Notes: generated from the letters alone by a model not told the origin. 64,000 nt of DNA from LiPW-15 sp964530925 (GCA_964530925.1 CAZHBZ010000003.1:1-64000); one strand, 5' to 3'; counted from the stretch's first letter, positions 7,172-15,806 are shown. Translations and numbers: made by a program.

Positions 7172-7435
7172 ATGGACCCTAAAAATATTAGAAATATCGC
7201 AATAATCGCGCAGGTTGACGTCGCTTCGCTCCCTCACAACCTCTCGGTTAGACAGCAAGCTGTCAATCGGTTCGCTCGGATAAAATATCTAATACCTATT
7301 TTCTCCTCGCTGCCAATTGAGAGCGAGTTTCCTACACGGCCACCGTCCGCTCTTGCGGACGGATTATATAGCTTCTGCCCGCTTTGGCGGGCTCCCGTTT
7401 CCCCGACCCCCTTCCCGTCAACGTGCTCGGTTTAA
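7172..7435 (+). pseudogene. duplicated typA 5' end in the typA leader
   Basis: The reading frame opens with MDPKNIRNIAIIAQVD. This differs from the start of typA (7463) by one residue (Gln for His) but by about nine, mostly synonymous, bases. The similarity stops just before the P-loop. The frame continues for 89 codons through sequence rich in hairpins: GACAGC-AA-GCTGTC (7251-7264), CCGTCCGC-TCTT-GCGGACGG (7343-7362) and GCCCGC...GCGGGC (7377-7392). It may be a gene remnant or a translated leader peptide. The promoter at 7104-7132 would transcribe it. Confidence 0.6.
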
Positions 7436-7462
7436 CAAAATAATTGAGATTTATATAAATTT

Positions 7463-9283
7463 ATGGACCCAAAAAACATCCGCAATATTGCAATCATCGC
7501 GCACGTTGACCATGGAAAAACCACTCTCGTGGACGCGCTTTTGAAGCAGTCCGCGGATTTTAAATTGAAAACCGGAGCGGAGGATACGCTTATTATGGAT
7601 TCCAACGAACTCGAAAGAGAGCGGGGAATCACCATTTTTTCCAAAAATGCCGCGGTACATTATCAGGGTGCAAAGATAAATATAGTGGATACTCCGGGTC
7701 ACGCCGATTTCGGCGGGGAAGTGGAGCGCATCATGCGCATGGTGGATGGCATTTTGCTTCTGGTGGATGCCAAAGAGGGTCCGATGCCGCAAACCAAATT
7801 TGTTTTGAAAAAAGCAATACAGGCCGGACATAAAGTTATCGTAGTTATAAATAAAATAGATAAGCCGGGCGCGAGGCCGAATTGGGCGCTGGAGCGCACT
7901 TTTGATCTTTTTATCGAACTTGGCGCTTCCGACGAACAGGCGGAGTTTCCGGTGGTTTACGCATCCGGCGCGCAAGGCAAAGCGGGCTACGCGCACGAGC
8001 TCTCGGAGATGACCGACATCCGCCCAGTTTTCGATACGATAATAAAATATATTCCGTCTCCGGTAGTGGATGAAACCAAGCCCCTCCAAATGCTTACCGT
8101 GAATCTTTTTTACGATAACTACAAAGGCAAGATTGCTATCGGCAGGCTTTATTCCGGAACTCTTAAAAAGAATGTGGAAGTCGCGCACATCGGACGCGAC
8201 GGGGTAACCCGGAAAGCATCGCTTACGAACGTTATGCTTTTTGACGGACTCGCGCGGGTGGACGTAGACGAAGCGACCGCGGGAGACATTGTGGCCATCG
8301 CGGGAATTACGGATGTCTCTATCGGAGAAACGATAACCGACAAAGACAATCCTCAGCCGCTTCCGACTATAGATATAGAGGAGCCGACCGTGAAGATGAA
8401 TTTTATGGTTAACAACTCTCCGTTCGCTGGACGGGAAGGACAATTTGTGACTTCAAGACACTTAGCCGATCGTTTGGCCAAAGAAGTGGATACCGATGTT
8501 GCTTTGCGCGTGATGCCGACCGACAACTTTGATACTTGGGAAGTCGCCGGACGCGGAGAACTTCATCTTTCTATTCTTATCGAAAAAATGCGCCGGGAAG
8601 GGTTTGAATTTCAAGTTTCCCGCCCGCAGGTTATTTTCCACGAAAAAGACGGAAAGAAACTCGAGCCGATGGAGATTTTGGCGGTTGAAGTTCCGGAAGA
8701 TTCTACGGGCATAGTTATTGAAGAGATGGGCCGCCGCAAAGGGAATATGAAAGACATGCGTGTGGAAAACGGCATGGCTTATATGGATTTTTTGGTGCCG
8801 ACCAGGGGCCTTATCGGTTTGCGCACTATATTTATGACCAAGACCAAGGGAATGGGAATAATGAATTCCATTTTTGAAGACTACGAAGAGTACAAAGGAG
8901 ACTTTGAATCCAATCCACACGGGAGTTTGGTGGCTTCGGAGTCCGGCATTACCCGCGCTTACGGAATGATGGGCGCCGAAGACAGGGGAGAGCTTTTCAT
9001 AAATCCGGGATTGGAAGTTTACGAAGGCGAGATTGTCGGCCAGAACGCTAAGGCGATGGATATCCGCGTGAACGTTTGTAAAGAGAAACAACTTTCCAAC
9101 ATGCGTTCCAAGGGCGTGGGCGGAATGGAATTTTTGAAAGTTCCGCGCGTGCTCTCACTTGAAGACTCTTTGGAATATATCGGCGACGACGAACTTGTGG
9201 AGGTGACTCCGAAGTCTATCCGGATGCGTAAGATCTATTTAACCGAAATCGACGAGAAGCGCGCTAACCGCGCGAACGCATAG
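7463..9283 (+). CDS. typA: GTP-binding protein TypA/BipA
   Basis: A 606-aa translational GTPase of full family length. Its G motifs are AHVDHGKTT (G1), RGITIF (G2), DTPGHADFGGE (G3), NKIDKPGA (G4) and SGAQG (G5), followed by EF-G-like domains and the BipA-specific C-terminus (LVASESGITRAYGM, MRSKGVG). TypA binds ribosomes and aids assembly and stress adaptation. The promoter at 7104-7132 implies a leader of over 300 nt carrying the duplicated start. A nearer AT-rich TTATAT (7451-7456) could serve as a second -10. Confidence 0.97.
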   Translation: MDPKNIRNIAIIAHVDHGKTTLVDALLKQSADFKLKTGAEDTLIMDSNELERERGITIFSKNAAVHYQGAKINIVDTPGHADFGGEVERIMRMVDGILLLVDAKEGPMPQTKFVLKKAIQAGHKVIVVINKIDKPGARPNWALERTFDLFIELGASDEQAEFPVVYASGAQGKAGYAHELSEMTDIRPVFDTIIKYIPSPVVDETKPLQMLTVNLFYDNYKGKIAIGRLYSGTLKKNVEVAHIGRDGVTRKASLTNVMLFDGLARVDVDEATAGDIVAIAGITDVSIGETITDKDNPQPLPTIDIEEPTVKMNFMVNNSPFAGREGQFVTSRHLADRLAKEVDTDVALRVMPTDNFDTWEVAGRGELHLSILIEKMRREGFEFQVSRPQVIFHEKDGKKLEPMEILAVEVPEDSTGIVIEEMGRRKGNMKDMRVENGMAYMDFLVPTRGLIGLRTIFMTKTKGMGIMNSIFEDYEEYKGDFESNPHGSLVASESGITRAYGMMGAEDRGELFINPGLEVYEGEIVGQNAKAMDIRVNVCKEKQLSNMRSKGVGGMEFLKVPRVLSLEDSLEYIGDDELVEVTPKSIRMRKIYLTEIDEKRANRANA

Positions 9284-9284
9284 A

Positions 9285-9313
9285 AACACCCGGGAAATCC
9301 CGAGGTGTTTTTG
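9285..9313 (+). terminator. typA terminator
   Basis: AACACC-CGGG-AAAT-CCCG-A-GGTGTT is followed by T-rich sequence. It lies directly after the typA stop codon. Confidence 0.85.
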
Positions 9314-9326
9314 TATACTTAAGCTA

Positions 9327-10976
9327 GTGCTTAAAGACGCGATAGAAAAAATATTCGACGGCGAAGTTTTAGATGGCGAAAAATCTAGGGGATTTTACGC
9401 GCGGGATGCGTCTATTTTTGAAATAAAGCCGCAGGTCATTGTTCGGCCCAAAACCCGTGATGCCCTAAAGGCCCTGGTTAAATTCGTTTCCGCGCATCGA
9501 GCGGCAGGGGACATTAAAATGGAAATATCAGCGCGGTCCGGAGGAACGGACATGTCCGGCGGACCCTTGGGCGAATCCATTGTGGTGGATTTTATCGCGC
9601 ATTTAAATAAATTAATTAAACTGGATAAAGATGAGGCGGTGGTTGAGCCCGGACTTTTTTATAGAGATCTGGAAGTTGAAACGGACAAACTCGGAGTGAT
9701 GTTGCCGTCGTATCCGGCCTCCAAAAGCATTTGCGCGCTTGGAGGAATGGTGGCCAACAATTCCGCCGGGGAGAAAACCTTGGCTTACGGACAAACCGAA
9801 AAATATGTTACCGAGGTCAAGGCGGTTTTATCTGACGGCGAGGAGCATTCTTTCGGGCCCCTGACTCGCAGGGAATTGGACGGCAGAGCAGGGGAAGATA
9901 CTTTTGAAGGGGAAATATATCGGAAGATGATGTCCCTGGTCTTCGATAATCTGGAAACAATAGAAGCCGCGAGGCCGAAAGTCAGCAAGAATGCGGCAGG
10001 CTATGCGCTTTGGAATATCTGGGATGGAGAACATTTTAATCTGGCGAAACTTTTTTGCGGGGCACAGGGGACCTTAGGGCTCATGACAGAAGCCAGGCTG
10101 AAACTAATTCCAAAAAAGAAATACTCAAAACTTTTGGTCGCGTTTCTGAAAGACCAGGCGCCGGTCAGCGAATTCGCGCGGCGGGCGCTCGCGTATCATC
10201 CGGAAAGCATTGAGTCTTTCGACGATAATACTTTAAAGATCGCAGTCAGATTCTTTTTCGATATTATCCGGGTTATGAACGCAAGGAATTTTCTGAAACT
10301 CGTCCTCCAGTTTTTGCCGGAGTTCTTTATGGTTCTGCGTGGCGGAGTGCCAAAATTGATATTTCTGGTGGAGCTTACCGATGACGACGAGGGAAAATTG
10401 GACGAACGATTGGTTAAAATGCGGGACGATTTAAAAAAACTTCCGATAAGGGTTAGGGTCATTAAAAGTGAAGCCGAGGGGGATAAGTACTGGACCATGC
10501 GGCGGGAGAGCTTCAATCTTTTGAGGAACAGGATAAAAGACAAGCAAACGGCTCCATTTATCGACGATTTTATCGTGCCGCCGGAAAGCTTAAGTGATTT
10601 TTTACCTCGTCTAAATGCTATACTTTTACCATACGCGGAGAGGTTGACTTATACCATCGCGGGGCATATTGGCGACGGCAATTTCCACATTATTCCCCTT
10701 ATGGACCTGGACGACCCGGAATCAAAAAAGATAATTCCGGAGCTTATGGAAAAAGTTTATACGCTCGTCTTGGAATTTCACGGGTCTATAACCGCGGAAC
10801 ACAACGATGGGTTGATCCGGAGTCCATATCTTTTAAAAATGTACGGAGAAAAAGTTTACGGGCTTTTTGAAGAAGTTAAAAAAATATTCGACCCGGAAAA
10901 TATCTTCAATCCAGGTAAAAAAGTCGGTTCAAATCTGGAATATGCTCTGTCGAAAATAAAATCAAAATCAAAATAA
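9327..10976 (+). CDS. FAD-linked oxidase (GlcD / D-lactate dehydrogenase family)
   Basis: A 549-aa protein with a GTG start; TATACT (9314-9319) is 7 nt upstream. The N-terminal PCMH-type FAD-binding domain has ARSGGTDMSGG and the segment GGMVANNSAGEKTLAYG. The C-terminal FAD-oxidase domain has the typical GHIGDGNFHIIP and AEHNDGLIRSPYL motifs and the ending FDPENIFNPGKK. Relatives oxidise 2-hydroxy acids (glycolate, D-lactate) and pass electrons to quinone or another acceptor. No Fe-S subunit gene (GlcF) lies beside it, so acceptor and substrate are open. One base separates it from the permease-like gene. Confidence 0.88.
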   Translation: MLKDAIEKIFDGEVLDGEKSRGFYARDASIFEIKPQVIVRPKTRDALKALVKFVSAHRAAGDIKMEISARSGGTDMSGGPLGESIVVDFIAHLNKLIKLDKDEAVVEPGLFYRDLEVETDKLGVMLPSYPASKSICALGGMVANNSAGEKTLAYGQTEKYVTEVKAVLSDGEEHSFGPLTRRELDGRAGEDTFEGEIYRKMMSLVFDNLETIEAARPKVSKNAAGYALWNIWDGEHFNLAKLFCGAQGTLGLMTEARLKLIPKKKYSKLLVAFLKDQAPVSEFARRALAYHPESIESFDDNTLKIAVRFFFDIIRVMNARNFLKLVLQFLPEFFMVLRGGVPKLIFLVELTDDDEGKLDERLVKMRDDLKKLPIRVRVIKSEAEGDKYWTMRRESFNLLRNRIKDKQTAPFIDDFIVPPESLSDFLPRLNAILLPYAERLTYTIAGHIGDGNFHIIPLMDLDDPESKKIIPELMEKVYTLVLEFHGSITAEHNDGLIRSPYLLKMYGEKVYGLFEEVKKIFDPENIFNPGKKVGSNLEYALSKIKSKSK

Positions 10977-10977
10977 A

Positions 10978-11997
10978 ATGCGTCAAAATCAAAAATATTT
11001 TTTTCTTACTCTTTTTATCGGCGTTTCGATTCTTGTGTTTTTTATATTGCGTCCGTATCTAGGGGCGATTTTCTTCGGCGCTGTCTTGGCGGTGGTATTT
11101 TCACCGATATATAAATATTTTGACAGGAAAATGAAAGGACACTCTACTATTTCCGCGCTTTTGACGGTGCTTTTGGCAGTTCTCTTGGTATTGGTTCCGG
11201 CGTCCGCGATAGGAACACAGCTTGTTTTGGAGGCCAGGGAGGCGTATATGGATCTGGAAACCGGAATCGGGATAAATGCGGCGATAAACGAAGTCGCATC
11301 AAAAATCGAAGAAGTTATTCCGCAATTTTCGTTTTCTTCCGTAGATGTCGATTCTTACGCGAGGGGAGCTTTGGATTGGCTCTTGGCTCATTTGGGTTCG
11401 CTTTTCTCCGGCGTAGCTACTGCATTCCTTAGCCTCGTTTTGGGGCTTCTTTCTCTTTTCTTCTGTTTGAAGAACGGAAAGGAAATAAGGAGTAAGTTCG
11501 CGATATTAAGCCCTATGCCAAAAGGGGTTGATGATGAGCTTTTGGGTAAACTTGAAACTGCGGCCAGCTCTACGATAAAAGGGACTCTAATAGTAGCGGT
11601 AATTCAGGGTCTGGCCGCCGGCTTTGGTTTTTTTATTTTCGGTTTGCCACAACCCATTCTTTGGGGATTGGTCGCGGCTCTTGCCGCGCTTATTCCGGCG
11701 GTTGGAACCGGCCTCGTGGTCGTGCCCGCATCCATCTATCTTTTTATTACCGGCGCGGCTTTTGCCGCGGTAGGGAACCTGACCTGGGGGCTGCTTATTG
11801 TGGGAACTCTGGATAACTTTTTACGCCCAAAACTTATGGAAAAAGGCGTGGACGCGCATCCATTTATAGTGCTTTTGAGTATTTTGGGCGGCGTGAGCCT
11901 TTTCGGGCCTATTGGATTTATCGCCGGGCCGCTAGCGATAAGTTTGCTTTTTGCGCTTCTTGATATGTATCCGAAAATAATTTCTTCGGCAAAATAA
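10978..11997 (+). CDS. AI-2E family transporter (PerM/YdiK-like)
   Basis: A 339-aa integral membrane protein with about seven to eight transmembrane segments. The family signature is seen toward the end (LIPAVGTGLVVVPASIYLF, LDNFLRPKLMEKG, GVSLFGPIGFIAGPL). The family includes AI-2 exporters and Na+/H+ antiporter-like members; the substrate cannot be inferred. It starts one base after the FAD oxidase, so it is probably co-transcribed with it. Confidence 0.9.
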   Translation: MRQNQKYFFLTLFIGVSILVFFILRPYLGAIFFGAVLAVVFSPIYKYFDRKMKGHSTISALLTVLLAVLLVLVPASAIGTQLVLEAREAYMDLETGIGINAAINEVASKIEEVIPQFSFSSVDVDSYARGALDWLLAHLGSLFSGVATAFLSLVLGLLSLFFCLKNGKEIRSKFAILSPMPKGVDDELLGKLETAASSTIKGTLIVAVIQGLAAGFGFFIFGLPQPILWGLVAALAALIPAVGTGLVVVPASIYLFITGAAFAAVGNLTWGLLIVGTLDNFLRPKLMEKGVDAHPFIVLLSILGGVSLFGPIGFIAGPLAISLLFALLDMYPKIISSAK

Positions 11998-12026
11998 TAA
12001 AACCCGCCCCGTGGGTACGGAGCGGT
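11996..12026 (-). terminator. terminator of serine protease gene
   Basis: CCGCCCCG (12004-12011) pairs with CGGAGCGG (12018-12025). On the minus strand it is followed by TTTTATTATT. Confidence 0.75.
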
Positions 12027-12033
12027 TCTTGGT

Positions 12034-12768
12034 TCACTTCTTGCATTTATTAAACGCTTCTTCGTTTTCGCCAATCGCTTTGAGGAACGCTTTTAGGGTG
12101 TTCGTGACGATAGCTGCGCCGTAGAACCTATCCGGCGGCGTTCCGTCCTCATCGCTTCCCAATTGGATATTGGAGTCAACGATTCCGACCAATTCTCCTT
12201 TTAGATTGAAAAGACCGGAACCAGATTCTCCCGGGATAGCTGGACGGTCAAGAAAGATGTGCCCATCCTTCTCGCCCTGAGCCACGTAGTATACCTTTAG
12301 GAATCCGTTGGTTCCGTTCGCATTCGAATAGTTTAGAACGGTTTCGCCAACAGAAATTTTTTCCGCGAATTTGATTGGCGGTAGGTCGGCAGCGATTTCG
12401 GATTCGATGGCAATCAAATCCATTGGCGCGCTGAGGCCCTTAACCGTTATTTCCGTAAACTTCTGTTCCGTGGTTGGTCCAGTAGTTGTAATCGGTTCCG
12501 CGGTCACGGAGTTTGCGGCGAGAACATGGAAATTTGAAATGAGCAGTCGACAGCCGATGCGTACCGCGCTGGCGGAAGAGGCATCTTCCGGGTCTTTCGT
12601 GCGGATATTTCGTGTTTCGAGCCGCACATATCTGTCCTGAGCGATTTTAACAGCTTCCATGAAGCTTCTGTCGGTCGCCGAGGGTTTGTCGTTCTTCAGA
12701 GCCGCATTGTCTTGAGCGTTAAGGAGCAAGGGGAGGAGAAAAACAATGATGGTTCCTCGGATGCGCAT
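12034..12768 (-). CDS. secreted trypsin-like serine protease
   Basis: A 244-aa protein with a signal peptide (MRIRGTIIVFLLPLLLNAQ). A chymotrypsin-fold triad is visible: His in ISNFHVLA, Asp in MDLIAIE, and Ser in GESGSGLFN (catalytic GxSGS). It is likely exported. It has a strong AGGAGGTG Shine-Dalgarno and its own terminator. It lies downstream of, and in the same direction as, a ClpB-like AAA+ gene, but a strong terminator separates them, so they are adjacent units rather than one operon. Target unknown. Confidence 0.82.
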   Translation of the reverse strand: MRIRGTIIVFLLPLLLNAQDNAALKNDKPSATDRSFMEAVKIAQDRYVRLETRNIRTKDPEDASSASAVRIGCRLLISNFHVLAANSVTAEPITTTGPTTEQKFTEITVKGLSAPMDLIAIESEIAADLPPIKFAEKISVGETVLNYSNANGTNGFLKVYYVAQGEKDGHIFLDRPAIPGESGSGLFNLKGELVGIVDSNIQLGSDEDGTPPDRFYGAAIVTNTLKAFLKAIGENEEAFNKCKK

Positions 12769-12821
12769 GATTCACCTCCTGTGCTGCCTGAAGTATTCTC
12801 TCCGGTCATATAATTGTCAAA

Positions 12822-12848
12822 CAAAAAACCCGGCGCTTTGCGCCGGGG
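12822..12848 (-). terminator. terminator of the ClpB-like gene
   Basis: CCCGGCGC-TTT-GCGCCGGG (12829-12847) is followed on the minus strand by TTTTTT. Confidence 0.88.
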
Positions 12849-12856
12849 TTACGGTC

Positions 12857-14152
12857 TTAATTGCTCCTTTTAACCCTGACAGTCGAGTAGGAGGCGAGGG
12901 GCTCGGGCGAACCGGCTTCCTTGGCTTCACCGATTTTTTCGAATGTGATCTTGCCTTGTCTCATTCCGATGAATATCCGATCGTTCATTCTGATTTGCTC
13001 GGAACCAACCAGGGTGGTCAGAGGAGCTTTAAGTTCGTCCTCGATCTTCTGGCGGATGGGCCTCGCTCCGTATTCCGGGTGTTGGAGCGCTTCTTCGGAA
13101 ATATAGGTCACAACCTGCGTGCTGATATTGAGGTGTATTCTGCAAATCCGCTTGAAATCTTTTACTAGTTGGCGAAGCTGAAGTTCGACAACAGCCTTAA
13201 TTTCCTGCGGCCCGAGCTCTTCAAAGGCCACGATGTTATTGCGGCATCGGCCGATGAATTCCGGACGGAAAACTTTACCGAGCTCATGTATGGCTATTTT
13301 CCAGATTTGGCTTCGATCGCGTGAATCCTTCGCGCTTCCAAAACCCATCTTACCGACCTGTTTAAGCTCCCTCTTAATCTCTTCCGAACCTGCGTTTGAG
13401 GTCAGAAAAACGAAGGTGTTCCCAAAGGAAGTAGTCTCGCCGGTGCTCAGCATTCTTAGCTGTCCGGCATCGGCGATTTCCATCAGGATGTTGTATGCGT
13501 TCGGGTGAGCCTTTTCGATTTCGTCAAAAAGAAGCACGGATGGAAGCCTGCCTCTCGTGCGAGAGAAGAGCTTTGGGCGCTTTTTATCTCTTTCTCTTTC
13601 GAATTCCGCGTTCTTTTGCTCGAAGGCTTCCGCTGCCATGGCAGTTTCTGGACTGGTTCTGTCGCGCCGTCTGGCTTCGTCATAGGCTTTCTTAGACTTC
13701 ACAAGATCGAAGCAAAGCGCGGTAGTTTCCGGGTCATCCCGAAGAGCCCTGTCGAGAGTTCTGTTCGCTGGCTTATTGATTTCTTCCTGCGCGAGTTCTC
13801 CGTTTTTATCGCTGCCGATATAGCCGGCGGGGGAACCTAGCCAGGAGGCCACTTCGTGGCCGTTCGTGACCCGTGTGCAATCAATTTTGGTCATCGCGTC
13901 CGGGTCCCTCAAGAAGAATTCCGTAGTCAGGCGGGCCAGGAATGTTTTACCAACGCCGGATGGACCGGCGAAAATCATGAATACAGCTGGCCTATCGGAG
14001 TTGTGGAAGGGCGAACGATACAATTCGTAGGCCCGTACCAGTTTGCGAATAGCCCTTTCTTGCCCGACCATGCGGGACCTCAAGAAATCATAGAATTCCT
14101 GTCCAGCCTTTGAGAACTTTTCGGTATCAAGGGCGCTCAGTTGTCCTGCCAT
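12857..14152 (-). CDS. single-ring ClpB/ClpA-like AAA+ ATPase with insertion
   Basis: A 431-aa protein equivalent to the second AAA+ ring of Clp/Hsp100 proteins, without the N domain or first ring. It has Walker A GPSGVGKT, pore-loop region GSPAGYIGSDKNGEL, Walker B VLLFDEIEKAH, sensor 1 LTSNAG, arginine-finger region FRPEFIGR, and sensor 2 YGARPIRQ with the C-terminal D2-small domain. About 80 charged residues (RDDPETTALC to KRPKLFSRTRG) are inserted between the pore loop and Walker B. No ClpP-binding loop is obvious. It has an AAGGAGG Shine-Dalgarno and a promoter at 14189-14218. It may unfold proteins in partnership with an unknown factor. Confidence 0.82.
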   Translation of the reverse strand: MAGQLSALDTEKFSKAGQEFYDFLRSRMVGQERAIRKLVRAYELYRSPFHNSDRPAVFMIFAGPSGVGKTFLARLTTEFFLRDPDAMTKIDCTRVTNGHEVASWLGSPAGYIGSDKNGELAQEEINKPANRTLDRALRDDPETTALCFDLVKSKKAYDEARRRDRTSPETAMAAEAFEQKNAEFERERDKKRPKLFSRTRGRLPSVLLFDEIEKAHPNAYNILMEIADAGQLRMLSTGETTSFGNTFVFLTSNAGSEEIKRELKQVGKMGFGSAKDSRDRSQIWKIAIHELGKVFRPEFIGRCRNNIVAFEELGPQEIKAVVELQLRQLVKDFKRICRIHLNISTQVVTYISEEALQHPEYGARPIRQKIEDELKAPLTTLVGSEQIRMNDRIFIGMRQGKITFEKIGEAKEAGSPEPLASYSTVRVKRSN

Positions 14153-14188
14153 AAACCCTCCTTTTTCTGATTGTGAATAACTGTCTTA

Positions 14189-14218
14189 GTTATACAGAGC
14201 AAGGGCCGGTCTTGGCAA
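14189..14218 (-). promoter_or_regulatory. promoter of the ClpB-like gene
   Basis: On the minus strand TTGCCA (14218-14213) and TATAAC (14194-14189) are 18 bp apart, about 40 nt before the start codon. The remaining 14219-14380 contains only a possible plus-strand hairpin with a T-run (14255-14288) that I cannot assign. Confidence 0.55.
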
Positions 14219-14416
14219 GGAGCCATCGGACGGGGTTGACCCCGCACCGAGCCGAGCACAAGCCCTTTTGGCTGTCGCGGTTTTTTTAAAAATGTGGGTT
14301 GTATCCAGTAGTCCAAATTAATGTATTTCGATGTTTGGTCGGGCAAGTAAGACAGCCGTGCTCGATCTGGTGACGGGGTGTTGACCTTTTTCGATTTTTT
14401 GTTAGACTTGGAAAAC

Positions 14417-14701
14417 ATGTTGGTAATAAGACTTTCAAGGAGAGGGAAAAAGCATCAGCCAAGCTACAGGATTGTGGTTGCCGAAAAGCGTTCCAAGCTT
14501 ACCGGCGAGGCGCTTGAAGACTTAGGTTCATATAATCCTTTCAGCAAGAAGGCGACTTTAAATAAAGAAAGAGTGAGTTATTGGCTCAAGGTTGGAGCCA
14601 AGGCCAGCCCTTCGCTTCACAACATTTTGGTTAAAGAGAAGGCTGTCGAAGCTAAGAAAGTCGTAGTCAAAATAAAGGCTAAGAAGGAAAAGAAGGCCTA
14701 G
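14417..14701 (+). CDS. rpsP: 30S ribosomal protein bS16
   Basis: A 94-aa protein; start chosen at the ATG giving MLVIRLSRRGKK. The upstream in-frame extension overlaps the promoter and is not S16. The core HQPSYRIVVAEKR and FSKKATLNKERVSYWLKVGAK are typical. TTGACC (14381-14386) and TAGACT (14403-14408), 16 bp apart, leave only 8 nt before the ATG, so the message is probably leaderless. It is followed by the KH protein gene, the standard rpsP-khpA arrangement. Confidence 0.96.
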   Translation: MLVIRLSRRGKKHQPSYRIVVAEKRSKLTGEALEDLGSYNPFSKKATLNKERVSYWLKVGAKASPSLHNILVKEKAVEAKKVVVKIKAKKEKKA

Positions 14702-14774
14702 TAGAGTTTTGGCCGTTGGTTATAATTAGTTTATAATCTTGTTGGCTTGAAAGGTCGCTAATTCCATTTAAAAA

Positions 14775-15071
14775 ATGAATAATACCGCAGATCAGGAATT
14801 TCTATCGAGCCTTGTAAAGGCTCTGGTTGACCATCCGGATGATATAAAAATCGAACGCAAAGTGGACGAACTGGGCATACTTTTGACTCTTCACGTGCAT
14901 CGTGACGATATGGGCCAGGTTGTCGGTCGTCAGGGTTCGACCGCCAAAGCAATCCGCTCTCTTTTAAGGATTGTCGGTATGAAAAATAACGCCCGTGTGA
15001 ATCTAAAGATTGAAGAACCCGAAGGTTCCACCTTTGAAAAACCGGAAGCTCCGGTCGCTCCTACTGAATAA
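14775..15071 (+). CDS. khpA: KH-domain RNA-binding protein KhpA (YlqC)
   Basis: A 98-aa protein with one KH domain. The GxxG loop is GRQG in MGQVVGRQGSTAKAIRSLLR, and a Glu/Pro-rich tail follows. KhpA homologues sit beside rpsP and bind RNA, in some bacteria as a dimer with KhpB. It may be read from the rpsP promoter or from the AT-rich TTATAAT region just upstream. A terminator follows. Confidence 0.92.
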   Translation: MNNTADQEFLSSLVKALVDHPDDIKIERKVDELGILLTLHVHRDDMGQVVGRQGSTAKAIRSLLRIVGMKNNARVNLKIEEPEGSTFEKPEAPVAPTE

Positions 15072-15074
15072 ATA

Positions 15075-15106
15075 AAAAATCACTCCGCGATAAGGGTGAT
15101 TTTTTA
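15075..15106 (+). terminator. khpA terminator
   Basis: AATCAC (15078-15083) and GTGATT (15096-15101) enclose a short loop, with six T following. Confidence 0.8.
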
Positions 15107-15187
15107 TTCGAGTGGACAAAAATATTTCGATTGCTATAATTGTTTCGGGTTAAAAGTCATTAGTAATCAGTAATAAGTTTTATAAAA

Positions 15188-15757
15188 ATGCTTTCATATA
15201 ACGAATTAACCAAAGGAACTCTGTTTATTTTAGAAGGCGCTCCATACGAAGTTTTGGAGATGAATTTTTTGCGGATGCAACAGAGGAAGGCGACTGTGAA
15301 TACAAAGATTCGGAATCTTATAACCGGAAAAGTTTTGGAGAGGAATTGGCAAGGTTCGGATAGTTTTGAAGAGGCGGAGATAGAGCGGAAGAATTCCAAG
15401 TTCCTTTATGCCAACCGAGGAGAATATTGGTTTTGCGACGAAAAAAACGCCGCGGATAGGTTTTCTCTTTCCGAAGAAGTGATAGGGGATTCGGCAAAAT
15501 TCCTGAAGCCCAACACTCCGGTCATCGCTACTATATTTAAAGATAAGGTTATTAAGGTGGCTATGCCTATTAAAATGGATTTCAAAGTTGTGGAAGCTCC
15601 TCCATCTATAAAAGGGAATACCGCGCAGGGAGGAGATAAAGTTATAACCCTGGAAGGGGGAGCAACGGTGAGCGCCCCGCTTTTCATCAACGAAGGCGAT
15701 ATTGTAAAAGTTAACACCGAAACTGGCGAATACGTGGAACGCGTAGACAAGGGCTAA
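15188..15757 (+). CDS. efp: translation elongation factor P
   Basis: A 189-aa, full-length three-domain EF-P that relieves ribosome stalling at polyproline. Aligning the ungapped loop FLRMQQRKATVNTK with E. coli FVKPGKGQAFARVK puts Gln where the modified Lys34 normally sits, and the PGKG motif is lost. The C-terminal GDTA-type and TGEYVERV motifs are normal. TATAAT near 15136 gives a 5' leader of about 45 nt containing a TAGTAATCAGTAATAAG repeat-like tract. No modification enzyme (EpmA, EarP, YmfI) is in the window. Confidence 0.95.
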   Translation: MLSYNELTKGTLFILEGAPYEVLEMNFLRMQQRKATVNTKIRNLITGKVLERNWQGSDSFEEAEIERKNSKFLYANRGEYWFCDEKNAADRFSLSEEVIGDSAKFLKPNTPVIATIFKDKVIKVAMPIKMDFKVVEAPPSIKGNTAQGGDKVITLEGGATVSAPLFINEGDIVKVNTETGEYVERVDKG

Positions 15758-15773
15758 GATATATTATGAAGAA

Positions 15774-15799
15774 GCCCCGTGGATATCCACGGGGCTTTT
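15774..15799. terminator. convergent terminator between efp and the phosphoesterase gene
   Basis: The perfect 22-bp palindrome GCCCCGTGGAT/ATCCACGGGGC is followed by CTTTT on the plus strand and TTC-rich sequence on the other. Confidence 0.85.
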
Positions 15800-15806
15800 G
15801 GTTGAA

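Noticed and set aside
7317..7544. 75-codon frame overlapping the start of typA
   Set aside because: It lies in another frame over hairpin-rich leader and the conserved typA start; there is no homology.
14378..14416. N-terminal extension of rpsP
   Set aside because: The added 13 codons are made of the promoter itself; S16 proteins start at MLVIRLSRRG-like sequence.
14137..14418. 93-codon minus-strand frame upstream of rpsP
   Set aside because: It overlaps the rpsP start, its promoter and the upstream promoter of the ClpB-like gene, has no start signal, and its sequence is not protein-like.
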